DNA of 64,000 nucleotides from Mugil cephalus (GCF_022458985.1 NC_061781.1:21866001-21930000), one strand, 5' to 3'. Counted from the stretch's first letter, positions 1 through 12,023 are shown. The notes: a model not told the origin generated them from the sequence alone. Program-made: numbers and translations.

Positions 1-130
1 ATAGAGATGGGGACGGGGATAAGAGAGGAAGGAATGAGAGCGATGAAAGGGTAGAGCTGGAGGGATGTAATTATTAGCAGCATGGAGAAAGACATGGGGG
101 TGGGTGGATGGGTGTTGGGATGGGAAATGA
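1..130 (+). repeat. purine-rich degenerate minisatellite-like sequence
   Basis: The strand is almost all A and G, with loosely repeated GGGATGAGAG, GAAGGGT and GAGCTGGAG motifs. The same motifs recur at about 41330-41620 inside the P450 gene. At both places a GCTAGGCTAGTTAGC-family repeat lies nearby, so the two may belong to one composite repeat. It is cut by the window edge. Confidence 0.4.
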
Positions 131-287
131 GAAGGGATGAAGTGCCATTGATCCACTGTCTCCTCAGTTTACAGGGACCTGGCTAACAAGCAGCAACACT
201 CATGCTAATGTGTGGGTCTGTATATGAAATTAATGTAACTGCAAATGGGTGCACGGTCCCTCAGATTTTTTAACGTTTTCTAAATGT

Positions 288-465
288 GTTTTGCAGAAGG
301 GAGAAGTGTTGGTTGACATGGAGTTACATGTCCCGTCACTTCTTACCTACTGCTGTTGGCTAGGCTAGTTAGCTGGTGTCGGTTCTGGTCAGTTTTTCAG
401 TCCTAAATGTGTTTCGGATCTTGGCGTGAGGGATTATAACATCTCATCCTGTGTAATGATGAATG
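288..465 (+). repeat. dispersed repeat, GCTAGGCTAGTTAGC family (copy A)
   Basis: This contains GAAGTGTTGGTTGACATG, then CTTACCTACTGCTGTTGG, then GCTAGGCTAGTTAGC, then a GGATTATAACATCTC tail. Closely related sequence lies at 40803-41140 on the same strand and at 60315-60650 on the opposite strand. I do not recognise the family. No terminal repeats or target duplication were identified. Confidence 0.65.
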
Positions 466-899
466 TTGATTCAAAAACCAAAATGGGGAACAAACACCTG
501 CCAGAATGCCAGGGTTTAAACTCACATTCGAGCTTTCTGCACCTTGCAAATTTCCACCCACACCCAGCAGTGCCATTAGAAGAAGCAGCGTGCATAGTGC
601 TGGACAGGAGTTGGACCTAAAGTATATTTCACACATTTTCTAGATAGAAATCATTTCTAAAGTATTAACATTTAATGTATCACAGAATGCTTTTGCAGAA
701 ACGTTGAGTAGATATTTGAAAAATACAGGTATGCATGTGAAAAGTCTAAAGTCTACTATATGTGTTCTATATTAAACTCGGTCTAGTGCTATTGATAAAT
801 ATACATTTTTATTATAATTTTACATTTAATATTAAGCTATTTGAATAATACACAGGTTCAAATGTTCTTTTTTTTCTAATTTCAGAGGTGCAACCGTAG

Positions 900-1110
900 G
901 TTGGCTGTGCCACTTACAGAACTTTAACTTTAAACATAGTTAAATGTAGTTGGGACAGTGCATCACCAAAACATTTTGTCCCCATTTATCCTAAATCCTA
1001 AATGCTAAAATATATTGGATTCATGTTACTGTGTATTTAAAGAAATTTAAATTTGTGTGGAAAATTGAAAAAAAAAAAGAAAAAAAATGTCTAATCAACC
1101 AACGATTATG
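900..1110 (-). mobile_element. hAT-like non-autonomous element fragment (CTTCAACAGGGGG family, copy 1)
   Basis: The segment contains CACCAAAACATTTTGTCCCC, ATATTGGATTCATGTTA and AATGTCTAATCAACCAA. These match, in the same order, parts of the copies at 12024-12510 and, inverted, 17700-18312 and 62245-62567. The conserved outer end is not clear in this copy, so it is called a fragment. Confidence 0.5.
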
Positions 1111-2630
1111 CCCCATAAGGGAAGATCCCGTCTGACCAGTTCCTGATACTGGCGCCAAAATATACCTCCCTGATAATACACCTTCATCTGTGGCCTTTCC
1201 ATCCAACATGCGGCTGCCTGAGCAGAGAACGGAGCCGGAGAAAAGAAATGAGGACAAACAGGGAGATTAAGACCGGCTTTTCCTCATCTCAGAGAAATGT
1301 CACATTACTCACAGTCTGTCTGTCTGCTCTGAGGGATAAGAACCCTCTCAGGTCTAGAAAATCAAACTTGACATCCTGCGCTGGTGCCGCTTTGAGAAGC
1401 ACTGAAGAGAAGACAACACACCTCAACGGCAGCTACACTCCTTCTTCTTTACAGGCACGATTGGGAAAATTAGTTTCCTCAGGACCAACTGAAGGGCCAT
1501 TTAATTATCATGCAGCTTGTTAACAGCAGATAGAGTCTGAAGTGCTGTATCTTTTTTTTTTTTTTTTATCAATGGCTGATGAGAATTGCTAATTACTAAC
1601 CCCAGGAAGCCTTTTGGTCACCCTAACTGGTAGGTACAGAGATGATTAGCCCTGCGTGAACCTCCCAAGCCCCGAATCCAAACCTCTCTCCTCACACTCC
1701 CCCGGCATCAATATCTCTATGCAAACCCGCCTATGTCAACTCAATTTATTTTCCAATTTCCCGAAGGGTGAAAGAGTGGCTCTCACTCGCTCTCCTTGTC
1801 TGCCATCCATCACTCGACAACTCTCAGTTTTCTGCTCCTCCTCTTGTCTTGTATTCGTCTCTTTCGGCCCGAAGTTGAAATTTCTGCTGGTGTGGCATTG
1901 CCTTCCTCCTCTAATGACCCAGAAGATTTATTTAAAAAAAAAAAAACTAATTAAATTGCATCTCGTCTGTAATCACAATCACTCGCACACGCTCCAAGAC
2001 CCTGAAAGCACCACCTCACATGATCTAAAACTAAATGGTGCTTCCTGTCAATCTACGGATCCACGCTGCAGCCTGGAGCGACGCCGAGCGGGTTTGACAA
2101 AACCAGAGGACGAAGAAGAATAACTATGGCTGACAACTAAACCGGTGGGGATGACAAAATGACTGGGGAGACCCAGAAAACACGGGGTGTGTCATCCACA
2201 GGAAGTGGAAGGTGAGATTTTAACTGTCAGTTTTAATATCTGTCTGCAGCTGTATGCTACCTAACGCGCTAATGTCACGTGACGGCACCTTCAGCTGCTC
2301 GGTATCTGTGCACATTTGTTTCTTACAACTGGTTCTTGTGAAAGTACTGCTGCAGTTGTCCACATTATACATCCTATATATGTGAGAGAGGCGGGAGAAT
2401 TAAGAGCGGGTCAAATTTCTGATTTAAATCAGTATTTACTTCAAATATCAAATATTGATTTATTGGTTTCAAAAAAAGAAATGTGTGCCATTTCCTGCAT
2501 CCTCCTGTGAGAAAACAGCCTCATGAGGCCGGTCCTTCTCCATGGCTCGTATCATGATGCCGTACGAGATTAGTCCACACGATCCAAAACACGGCAGAAG
2601 CTACAACTGATGATGTACAGGTATGACAAC

Positions 2631-2665
2631 AGATTAGAAACCATATGCAAGATGGTTTCTAATCT
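2631..2665. repeat. perfect 14-bp inverted repeat
   Basis: AGATTAGAAACCAT and its exact reverse complement are separated by 7 bases. It could fold into a small hairpin. Nothing around it suggests a gene or a transposon end. Confidence 0.7.
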
Positions 2666-3184
2666 ATATGCAAAGTGTCAACTAGAATAACAATGTCGCC
2701 ATTATTTGTGCGTTAATCTTTTTTGTAACGAAGCAAAATTGTTTCTATACTGAAATATCTCTCAATGAAACCAATCAGGGCCCTCATACACAACAAGGCC
2801 CAGACTGGATTTCTGGATGAAATCAAACTGAAAGGTCTGATCCCAGAAGTGGAGTCTGATCCCAGAATTAGCACCTTCTAGCTTGTAGCTTCGCTCATTT
2901 CAGTCTCAGTTTCAGTCTCACTTGAAAATCCCAGCGTAGCGAAAATAGCTGAGGAAGAAAATGGAACGTGTAGGAGGTGAAGAGACAGATATCACAGTTA
3001 ATAATGGGTGCACATGTTCCACTCTTTTTTTATCAGGCTGTAGCTGACATTAAATAAAAAACACTCTGCTTAACAGTTTCGGCAATGTTCTGTTGTCGTC
3101 TCTTCCTTATTTCTCTAGCGCCCCCCTAAATCTTACGTATCCAAATACGGTACTGAGCAGTAACCTGCAGGTCCGATAGATGAA

Positions 3185-3640
3185 GCCCATGCAGATGTGC
3201 AAAAAAACTGCAGTTCATCAAGTGGCCACTAGAGGCTCCAAAGGGAGTAAATCCCCATAGACCCCCATGTTAAAAAGCCCAACTTTACAGCATTATTAAA
3301 CATGTTTACAGCCTGGTACAAAAAACATTTTTATTTTCCAACTCATTCATTTATTTTTTCATTACGGTTTAGATTTCTGCATAGTTAAGGGCGTTCCCGC
3401 TTAGAGTGACAGGCGCTAGCCTGAGCTAACAGGTAGCTGAGAGTGGGAGGGTCTTAACGTCTGACACGAGTATCCACGTGTGGGCGGAGTAAAGCTCATC
3501 CAACATTAGGACAGCAGGCTCCGCCCACTTTGGGTTCATAATCCAATGAGTGACATCACGATGGGTTTGTCTATAGTAAACAAAGTCAATGGGCCAACGT
3601 AGCACCATCATCATCAAACCACAGAATGAATGAAACCAGT
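3185..3640. mobile_element. dispersed teleost repeat
   Basis: The block contains AGTGGCCACTAGAGGCTCC, ATCCCCATAGACCCCCATG, the phrase TTTACAGCCTGGTACAAAAA and a GCTAGCCTGAGCTAACAG segment. I recognise this combination as a repeat common in bony-fish genomes, but I cannot name the class from sequence alone. Ends are approximate. Confidence 0.5.
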
Positions 3641-4606
3641 GATGGAGGATTTAGAGGATTTAGTAAAAAAAAAAAAACAATTACACAAAAGTGCCCCTAC
3701 AGGTTCTGATCATGTTTGTGAATGAATGCTATTTTTATCGCTATCAAATCTGCACCGTGCATTAAGCTGCAGTCGTGGGCGGTTGAGTAAACAAGTTATT
3801 TAAAAAGTCAAGTCAAGAGGACAATGTGTGCGTGTGAGGAAGGGAGTGAGGGAGGGAGTGCAAGAGAAAGGGTGTGTGTCGGTGTTCAAAGTGTGTGTTA
3901 GATAACCAGGGTAGAACAATCGTGTAAGTCCTGCTGGAATAGCTCATTCCATCACATGAAACAGCCACATACTGCAACACGCTCTTTAATGTCCCCCGCC
4001 CGATAGATTAGAGTAAAAACACGCCACAAATATAAATGTATCTGAATGCTCACACAACAGAAAAGTGGCCAAAAACATGACAAAATATCAAAGAAGTTTC
4101 CTTCGTTTAAGAATATAAGTGTAAAGACGACTGCAACAAATAAGCAAAAAAAGCAATGAGTTTTATCCTGTATAAATAACAATAAAACACACATTTTATT
4201 TGCCATATAACACCAAAACACTCCATGTGTCTCTAGTTCACACACGAGGACACAAAGACAGCCAGTTGATATCAACACTACTCTATCAACAGCACACAAA
4301 CACGGGAGGACCGACTGCTGCAGAGGAGCAGACTATCGACCAAGCAGGAATTTATCAGCCACGTTAATTAATCTTGCGGGAGGCCGGCAGTGAATCTCCC
4401 TCACGCTGTCTGTGAGGATCTCTAAGAGCGCCTCGGAGGGAGAAATGGGGCGAGACCACAGGATATATCGAGGATACAGTACTTCCTGCGCCGAACGCCC
4501 CCCGGCGCACAAACCGCACACGGGCAGACCGCACAAACCGCACACGGAGACGCACACAAGATTTTAAAGGGTCAGCCAGGCATGAGGGGCAGAACGGGCT
4601 CCTCAC

Positions 4607-4697
4607 GTTCCCCAGTCGCCCTTGCAGATCATGTAACGCTCGCAGAGCATCCGCACCGGGTCGTGTTTGTGCTTCTCCTCTAGGAAAGACTTTTGAG
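4607..4697 (-). CDS. putative internal coding exon of an unidentified minus-strand gene
   Basis: Read on the minus strand, this 91-base segment is preceded by a pyrimidine-rich acceptor ending GATGCAG and followed by the donor GTGAGG. In the frame with a phase-1 start and phase-2 end it is open throughout and reads QKSFLEEKHKHDPVRMLCER then YMICKGDWG. Codons are GC-rich at third positions, unlike the AT-rich surroundings. The mix of charged residues, Cys and Trp looks like real protein. I do not recognise the family. If the upstream donor at 5320 is its partner, the reading frame stays open across the junction. The initiator could be the internal Met (MLCERYM) or lie upstream. No further exon was found to the left, so the gene, if real, continues outside the window. 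It could also be a chance open frame in a conserved element. Confidence 0.45.
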
Positions 4698-5319
4698 CTG
4701 CATCTTTAATTCAACAGAGCACACAAAGAGGAGGCTTTGAAATGGGAGCGAACATGCAGCCGGGGTGATTTGAATGAGCAGAGAGGCAGGTTGTAAAATT
4801 TAGCTCCGCGCAATCAAAAGAGCCTAAAAAAACAGCTATCTGTGTCCATGCAAAGCGTCGCGTTACACCTGCTGTCATCCCCCGACTTCCCTCCATACAA
4901 GGCTGCATGAATTATTGAGCGACCCCCGCTTTGTCAACTACTACACCTCCGACCAGGCAGGATTCACGGTCAGTCAACCTGCTTTTACCATCCTGAAAAT
5001 GACAAGATCCCCGTTTGCAATAGATCCTTTTCCATGCTCAGACTGTGGGGAATTTGAGTACAATGTTATATGAAGAAAACTATGGAGGAAAAAAAAAAGG
5101 GAAGATTCGATGCACTCACAAAAGCAGAGCACATGCTTCCTCTTTTTCTTTTATCTCTAGTTTTTTCCCACCGGCAACAACTGTCTCCACTCTGCACCCT
5201 TTCCTTCACAGAGGCAACAAAAAGAAAGATGCTTGCAAACTCTACAACACACACAATATACTCTCTCTATATATAGATATATACGAAAGCCAAGCAATTC
5301 CCGAGGAATGTTTACTCAC

Positions 5320-5554
5320 CTTTGTGATGAGCAACTAAGTGTGTGTTCTTTGGTCGGAGAGATCGGCGGCGGCAGCGGCGCAGCAGGCAGCCTCTCCTCT
5401 CCTCTCCTCTCCTCTCCACTCCTCTCCGTCTCGCTCCCACTGCGAGCTGGAGTAGAGTGCGTGTGCGAGCGTGAGCCCTCTCACTGGCTATTGTTACAGG
5501 GACGGGAGCCAAACTGAGCATGCTCCGACATGAACAGCCCTCATCCGTCGGCAT
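5320..5554 (-). CDS. possible first exon of the same unidentified minus-strand gene
   Basis: On the minus strand the segment ends in an excellent donor, CACAAAG then GTGAGT, at 5320/5319. An open frame from an ATG at 5554 reaches this donor in phase 1, which matches the acceptor phase of the exon at 4697. The encoded sequence is dominated by low-complexity Arg/Glu/Gly. It comes from a (CTCTC)n tract at about 5391-5417 and a GC-rich GGCGGCGGCAGCGG run, so it may equally be 5'UTR that is open by chance. The 5' end is not defined. Confidence 0.3.
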
Positions 5555-5790
5555 GGAAACCGGGAAGCGGCTGGCTCACTCAAGTTATGAGGAGCTGTTT
5601 TTTTTCCCCCCTCCATCCACACACACAGACACAGAGCAAAGTGCAGACAGGTGCTGCTGCTGCTGCTGCTGCTGCTTCTGTCGTCCTCCTGGCCACAATA
5701 AAATAAATCCTCAACTCTCCGTCGCGTCGTTCACTTCAGTCAGAGCGTAGCAAGCGACAGCTGCTCTGTCAGCCAATGACCTGGATCACA
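5555..5790 (-). promoter_or_regulatory. possible promoter region of the minus-strand gene
   Basis: This lies just upstream of the putative first exon. It contains a (CTG)8 run (5652-5675), several CpGs near 5715-5760 and a CCAAT box at 5773-5777, an NF-Y type site that works in either orientation. No TATA box is placed convincingly. The call depends on the first exon being real. Confidence 0.3.
5652..5675 (+). repeat. (CTG)8 trinucleotide repeat
   Basis: Eight uninterrupted CTG units lie in GC-rich sequence upstream of the putative minus-strand first exon. They read as CAG on the minus strand. Confidence 0.9.
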
Positions 5791-6262
5791 TGCAGAAGTT
5801 CACACAGTGTCCTGGATAAAAGTAATCCACAACAGCCTGGAGTCCTCAGCGCAGCGCACATGACATTTAACCTGCTAAAAAAAAAAAAAAAAGCCCTAAA
5901 TGTTCTTAATATTAAGAAGCGGCTAGTGCTGCTTTCCTGCACTCGCATGATGCATCATCTCACCAGGAATGTACCACAACCCACAACACAACTTGCCCGA
6001 TCAGTCCTTTATCATATAGAAGATTTCCAGTTTAAATGATCTAATCTGATTCTTCAGGATGGTTTACACCGGTTCAAATTCAATATGTTATTTAGATTTA
6101 TTTAAACTTATATTGTTTTTACACTTTACATTAAAATTAATCGACTATGGATACACGAGTAAAACGATAGTATAAAACTTGCAAAAACAAAACTACAACA
6201 ACAACAGATCTCCTCAGACCCTACGCAGTATCCTACACAGTTCTGAGCATTTATACTTGTGA

Positions 6263-6632
6263 TTAGGGGTGGGAAAAAAATATCGATATGGTGATATATA
6301 TCGCGATATTTTTACTTCTGATATAATATCGATTTTAAAAGAAAAAGAAAAAGTTATGTTCCACACCTCCACCACCACTTTTTGCAAGTGCAACAAAATG
6401 GAAATAGATCATTTGGATTAATGAAGTTTTTTGACTCAACTCCTCCAATGAATTATCCCTGTCATCTGATGTACATATATATATATATACAACGTGTATT
6501 TCAAGCTGCATTTAAAATATCTCAGTGAACTATGTAGAATATTGCAATATATCGCAATAATGTATCGTATCGTGACGCAAGTATCGTGATACGTATCGTA
6601 TCGTATTGTATTGAGTCCTTTCCAAAACCCCT
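6263..6632. mobile_element. hAT-like MITE with candidate 8-bp target duplication
   Basis: The element opens with TTAGGGGTGGGAAAAAAATA, continues with many TATCGATATATCGCGATA-type motifs, and closes with CGTATCGTATTG and CCAAAACCCCT. The ends are short imperfect inverted repeats (AGGGG/CCCCT). The flanks ACTTGTGA (6255-6262) and ATTTGTGA (6633-6640) match at 7 of 8 bases, as expected for an aged hAT target-site duplication. Internal TATCG motifs are typical of an abundant teleost MITE group. It has no coding capacity. Confidence 0.65.
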
Positions 6633-8410
6633 ATTTGTGAGTCGGAGTTCAATAATCATGACACTAAACCGATAGCTGCCAGCAAGTCAGTTGTCTTCCA
6701 GTGATCTTCCAAAAATTTTGACAACAGTTACTTTTTCTAAACAGAAGAGGGAGAAGATGCTTCTGCAGACGGTGTGCAGGAGGATGAAGGAGGGAGGTTA
6801 TTTGGACGAATCAGAGTGTGCAGAACCTACGACTTAGATCCAGTGAAGAACCATGAGACGTGCTTAAGTTATTTGAGCAGCTACATTCAGGTTTGTCCAA
6901 GTAACAAAGCCCACTAGCAGCTGAAAGGAAGCATAAAGTTCCATTATTATGTTTTTCAGTTATAAATTAGCAGAAGGAGTGGGTTGGGGGCCGATCGATG
7001 GGGAAACAAAACATCTGATTATGTCTGTTATTTGTTTCCGGGTTCAGACCAAGCAATTTCCCTTGTGTATGAATAAAGTCTAAGTCTGCTGAGAGGTTAT
7101 TAATGTAACCATGATGACAGAGGTCCTCTAACTTAAACAAAAGTAGTAATTTCTGAAATCATAATGATCCTCACCAATGGGCTGAGCATAGAGTTCTGCT
7201 TTACACGGATTAATGTTATTTACCCCAGGACTACATGATTTGCAGCTAAACAAAATGCCAATTAATGCGATACCTACAAATCTATTTCTGCATCACCACA
7301 CAGCCCTCTTTCGTGGATTTAATATGAACTCTGCATCTCTCCCCGTGAAATCCCATGTTTGTCATTAATATGCGTATTAATTTATAAAACCTAATCAGAT
7401 CATCTGCTCTGCTGGAGGAACATGTGTCGCAGGAATCAACAATTTTTAACGCACCGAGCATCCTGCATAAATATTGCAAAATCATTTCACAGAGGAAAGC
7501 CGAGGCTCTCTACGGCGTATGCAGAGAGACTCCAGGGGCATCCCACAAGGCTGACTTCAGTCACGAAAGATTTTCTTCTGAAAACGAGTAAAAACCATTG
7601 CATTAACTTAAACGCTGCTCGTTTTAGGATATTTAGATGCGTATCACCAAGTGTTTAATATCATTTATTACATTTAAGCATCCCAGAACTTAAAAATGGC
7701 ACCTCCTTCGTCTCTACTCCACTATCAACCACAAAAAACCAAATCAAGTGTCAAGGCGAGAGGAGGGAGACGTCGCTCAGATGTTGGTGAAACCATTATC
7801 ACCGGTCAATGCAGACACTGCACTCACCGCAGGAGGGGTGTGTTCGCTAAGCGCCTGCTGCTCTGCACTTCAAGGCTGCTTGTCATCAACGGAAACCCAC
7901 TAAAAGATTCGAATAATCAATAGGCTGCCTACGGGGAGAATTAATCATGGACCGGAGGTTTATGTTGAAGAGCATGAATAAAAAAAAAGGCGCAGCGCTG
8001 CCAAAGTGGCCGTGCTGAAATCCACTTTTCCATTTAATAATGAGCAATAAAAATAAAAAAAAACTCCACAGGGTCAAGCACTACAGGTGAGGTTCACATT
8101 ACAAACAGACAGGTGCTATAAGCTGCAGAGGAGCTGCTACATCCAGCTTATTGTTCTTTCTGCTTCTACCAGACGTGAATATCACCCATCGCTCCTCACT
8201 CCGCCCGATGAGAACGTGCAACACTCACTTTTCCTTCAGCTCAGTTTTGGCCTTCACCAACTCAAATATACTTTCTCTTACAGCCGCTCTCGTCCTTTAC
8301 GCGTCTGCTGTTTGGTGCCTGGCAGGAAGTTTACAGAGGGTTTGTTAGCGCAACAACGAGCTAAAAGAGGCTACAGAGCCTGATGGTAAAAAAGTATAAT
8401 TATATGTAGA

Positions 8411-8799
8411 TGCACAGATCAGGAGAAGTAAATAACTTTGATGATCTTGTGATAATTCAACGTTCTACTGGGAAACCTCTGGACCTGGCATTCGTGTGGA
8501 CGTTAGTTGGACATGTAGCACCAACCCAGACCATAACAGTGACACTGTTAGCAGGATGCAGCCTGACACAGGAAAAAAACAGTATAGGACAAGACCTGGC
8601 CTCCAAATTCACTAGATTCCAAACTGATCAAGTGTCTGTGGGATGATCCACTATAGAGGCCCCTCCCCTCAAGCCATAGGACCCAAAGACCCCCCACCGA
8701 CAGTATCCTATTACCAGACACCACAGGACACCCTCAGACCACAAGGGAGACCCACACAGTATTATTAAGGTGGTTATAATGTTATGCCTGATCGGCGTA
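8411..8799 (+). mobile_element. ACACCGATCAG-family repeat, copy 1
   Basis: It shares ACTTTGATGATCTTGTGA, the phrase CTGGGAAACCTCTGGACCTG and GTTAGTTGGACATGTAGCAC with the other copies. It ends GTTATGCCTGATCGGCGTA, the inverted form of the ACACCGATCAG start. The left terminus is deleted. Related copies are at 15309, 19905, 31504, 43280 and 61061. Confidence 0.7.
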
Positions 8800-10129
8800 A
8801 GTTACAGGTGCTGCTTTCATGCGTTTTGGCTTTTTGTCTGTATTGTCAGTTCCAGTTTGAAAGAAGACTTCTCATAAAAGCCACCGAGAAGTTTTGAGTG
8901 CACGTCTGTGCGACCATTATTAGACCTGGGTCTAGGTGGTACCGACACAGCGGCTCGAGATGCACTGCCCTGCTCCTCGCCCGGTGACACGCTCTTAGAT
9001 AATTTATGAGGGCTCCACCGTCGGCTCAATAATTCATAAGGCCCCTCTCTCTGCCCGAGAGAGTCCGAGTCACAGACGAGGCTTTTACCAGGAGAGAATA
9101 AGGAGGAGGGAGCGAGACGTTTGTGGGGTGAAAACTCAATAGGAACTTGCCACACCATTACTTTTTGAGGGCTGCTAAATTTAGCTCTGCCTCCGCGACT
9201 CCGGGGGAGGAGCGGCATGAGAGCGGGCCCAGCTTTTAGTGTTGTGCAAGTAACCCTGGACGCCCAGAAGCATGTGGCGTCCTCCTGTTGAAAAAGTGGT
9301 CTCCCCTGAACCAGAGAGCAGAGGAAGAAGTCATCTGTCCATATCATAACACACAAACACGGACGAACCCTAATAGAGTGTACACACAAACAGTGTCCAT
9401 ACAAAACGTAGAGCTCACTGCTGCACAATGGTCGTCACTGTTGGCTCTCCTGGGGAGGGATAACGCATTGTTGCTGACCCTCTTGGCAAGATGGAGCTGT
9501 TTACATTTCCAGGGAGGGGGGGTGTGCATTAATACAGGATGTCGTTAAAACGTCCTCTGCCGGTTTATCCGGAGCTTGATTGCCGGGCAACCCACAACGG
9601 CATTGTGGGGCACAGTGTGTTCCTTTGATGCCTGACAATCAGCGGAGCGATGGGTGACCGGGTGGAGGCTGATGAAGGTCACAATGCACAATGGAACACA
9701 GTGACACACAAACCGCAGAAGTAGCCACAGGCTCGACACACTGAACTATATTTACACTATTAACTGGGTCTTTTTTGTCCGTTTACATAAAGGTTAACCA
9801 GAGCAGGTCCGGTCAAACACAATGACAGTGGCCCTCTGCACTGTTCAGGCATTATTTCTTTTTTTACCGCATGTGGTTTGAATTATGAACACTAACACCA
9901 ATGAAATAATGTCGCCAGTGTTGAAAGAGGCGTTGCAGAACTTGGACTAAAAAAAGATTTGGCCAGTCTGTACGGTTAATTTAGTCTCTCAGTTTCATGT
10001 GTGTGATGAGGGCGGATGTCATAATGAATTTGCATGTGGATGGGCGTCCCATTTCACAAACCTCTACTGCAAACCCTCTTACAGCTGGTTTTAAACTGAT
10101 ATGAATAAAAGCAAAGTAAAGCATTTTTT

Positions 10130-10320
10130 GAGGAGCCTATACCAACTACCAGGTCTCCAGTCTATCACAGGGCTCAGGATCACCAACGAACCTAACGAGC
10201 ATGTCTTAAGATGGTGGGAGGAAGCTGGAGTACCCAGGGACAAACTCCACACAGAAATTCCCCAGTCGACCGGAGGATTTGAGCCCAGAACCTTCTCGCT
10301 GGGAGGCATTAATTTACATA
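10130..10320 (+). mobile_element. dispersed teleost repeat (GGGAGGAAGCTGGAGTACCC family)
   Basis: The segment has GGTCTCCAGTCTATCACAGG, then GTGGGAGGAAGCTGGAGTAC, then ACAAACTCCACACAGAAA and GATTTGAGCCCAGAACCTTC. This order is the signature of a very abundant fish retroposon tail. A related fragment is at 17318-17510. Confidence 0.65.
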
Positions 10321-12023
10321 TAATTACATTCTGTGATCATTTTATGGCGCTGAATGTCAAGACTCAAGCGCCACAGGTCTTCAACGGGGGGTCTGCGGAG
10401 GTACCCCATAGGTTGCCACTTGAACAAAACCTAAAAATATTCCATTTAGAGTATCAGAAGGTTTAATAACTGACTCCAACATCCTGTTCACTTCCTGTAC
10501 TAAAACGTGGCCGTGGTCTTTATTTATGCTCTCGCTCAGCTCAGAAACATCCAACTGGTGTGTGTGAGTGTCCTTATTGATCGCAGTCACAGGCCGAAAA
10601 TGTGAAATAAATGGAAAACCCTGGACATATGTAACCATCACGACCCATTAACCACTCGTTCATTATTTCATTTTCCATCAGATCGGACACCGGTAGGAAA
10701 ACGAGGCCACGGCAGAACTCCATTAAGCTGGAGTTTGGTGTACAAGTTAGAAGTTACATAAAGAAAAGTCTATGACCCATATATCCTTAGATGTGTTTGT
10801 GAATGAGCGTCTCCTTCTGCAGCTGTGGGCGGGCTGGTTCAGAGCCCCATGTGCAGACAGAGAGAGAGAGAGTGCACTATAATAATAATCAGCCTGCCTG
10901 CTTGCAGTCACGCAGTACGCTGAACGAACCCGGCCATCCTGATTAGAGGGCATGAAATCCAATTTTCTTGTCAATTTATCGTCACCGTCCACAGACCTCC
11001 GTCATCAGCCTCTTCCCCTACTGATGCAGAAGATCTGGATCATTTACAGAAAGCGGAATAAAAAAATAAAAAAAAGAGGTTAAATATGGTCTGCTTCATC
11101 TAAAAAGTTGAGCAGAACGCCGGCATCTGGATAAATATCAGCCAAACAGGAAATGACCAAACAGATGCATTAACATCAGCCGATATTAATCACTTCAGTA
11201 GCTACAGTTGACACATCAGTGGCTCGTTGCAACATATCTGCAGATGATGCAGTGTCTTCTGCAGAACTAAAAAAGAAACCACGTGTTATGCTGCCTGCTT
11301 CACCTTCAATCAAGAGCAGATTAGCCTCTGAAACACCGAGATCAATGAGGTTCCTTTTTTCCAAAGAAGCAACTGCTCAAAAAGGATGTGCTGCATGAGA
11401 AGCAGGAAAAAAAAAAAAACATATCAGTCATGGAAATTCAACCACAGCAATCTTGATAGTAATAGTAGGGAGCCTGGGCGTACTTCAGAGACATCAGCAT
11501 TTACACATCAATAGAGGGGGGCTGGCTGAGGCGTATTATAATGCAGAATATTCAGACAGTGGGCACGGCTTTTTGAATCTCAATGGCACGGCACTTGCGG
11601 CAGAATGAAGGCAACAAGCAAGTGGATGTGAAGCGTCGGAGGCAATTATTCTGCACTGGGGGGGGATGAGGCCTGCGTCTGAAAATCAAACGCGGCTGCG
11701 CGGCAGATTGTGACATTATTCGGTGATGGTGACATAACCGAGGGTCCAAGGATTCAGCTGGGAACAAACAAGGTCGCTGCACTTTGAATAACAGCACATT
11801 AAAAGCGATTAGAGCAGTCCTTGGGCTACATCCGGCTCACTTAAGGTTCTCGAGCAAATATTACAATTGCTGTGGTAATGCATGGAAGAGACGGGAGAAT
11901 AGCAGCATCAAAAACACGTCTTGTACCATTTTAATGCAAGCAGCATTTGTAAAACCCGATAGGAAAACATACGGCAGTCTGACTCTGGTTCTTGAGCAAA
12001 TATGGAGAGCGTTTAAATCCCTT

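Larger units (their letters stand above)
1..4606. other. non-coding stretch, possibly intron of a minus-strand gene
   Basis: No coding exon could be supported here on either strand. If the minus-strand exon at 4607-4697 is real, this is its downstream intron running off the left edge. The stretch holds a purine-rich degenerate repeat (1-130), a GCTAGGCTAGTTAGC-family repeat (288-465), part of a hAT-like repeat (about 900-1110), a short perfect hairpin (2631-2665) and a dispersed teleost repeat (about 3185-3640). Open frames in it are short and unlike any family I know. Confidence 0.5.
5791..10129. other. intergenic region
   Basis: No gene is supported. It holds a MITE-like element (6263-6632) and a copy of the ACACCGATCAG repeat (8411-8799). 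Two non-repetitive stretches, about 7180-7440 and 8860-9300, have mixed composition and AT-rich motifs such as TTAATATGCGTATTAATTTA. They look more like conserved regulatory DNA than like repeats. The minus-strand open frame at 8817-9428 resembles no protein I know. Confidence 0.5.

Noticed and set aside
1021..1257. Minus-strand frame as a further exon of the unidentified gene
   Set aside because: No acceptor of the required phase 2 and no protein-like pattern; part of it overlaps a transposon fragment.
8817..9428. A 612-base minus-strand open frame as a protein gene
   Set aside because: No recognisable domain, no splice context, Cys/Arg/Ser-rich random-looking composition, and the right end lies in ordinary intergenic DNA. 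The underlying sequence may still be a conserved non-coding block.
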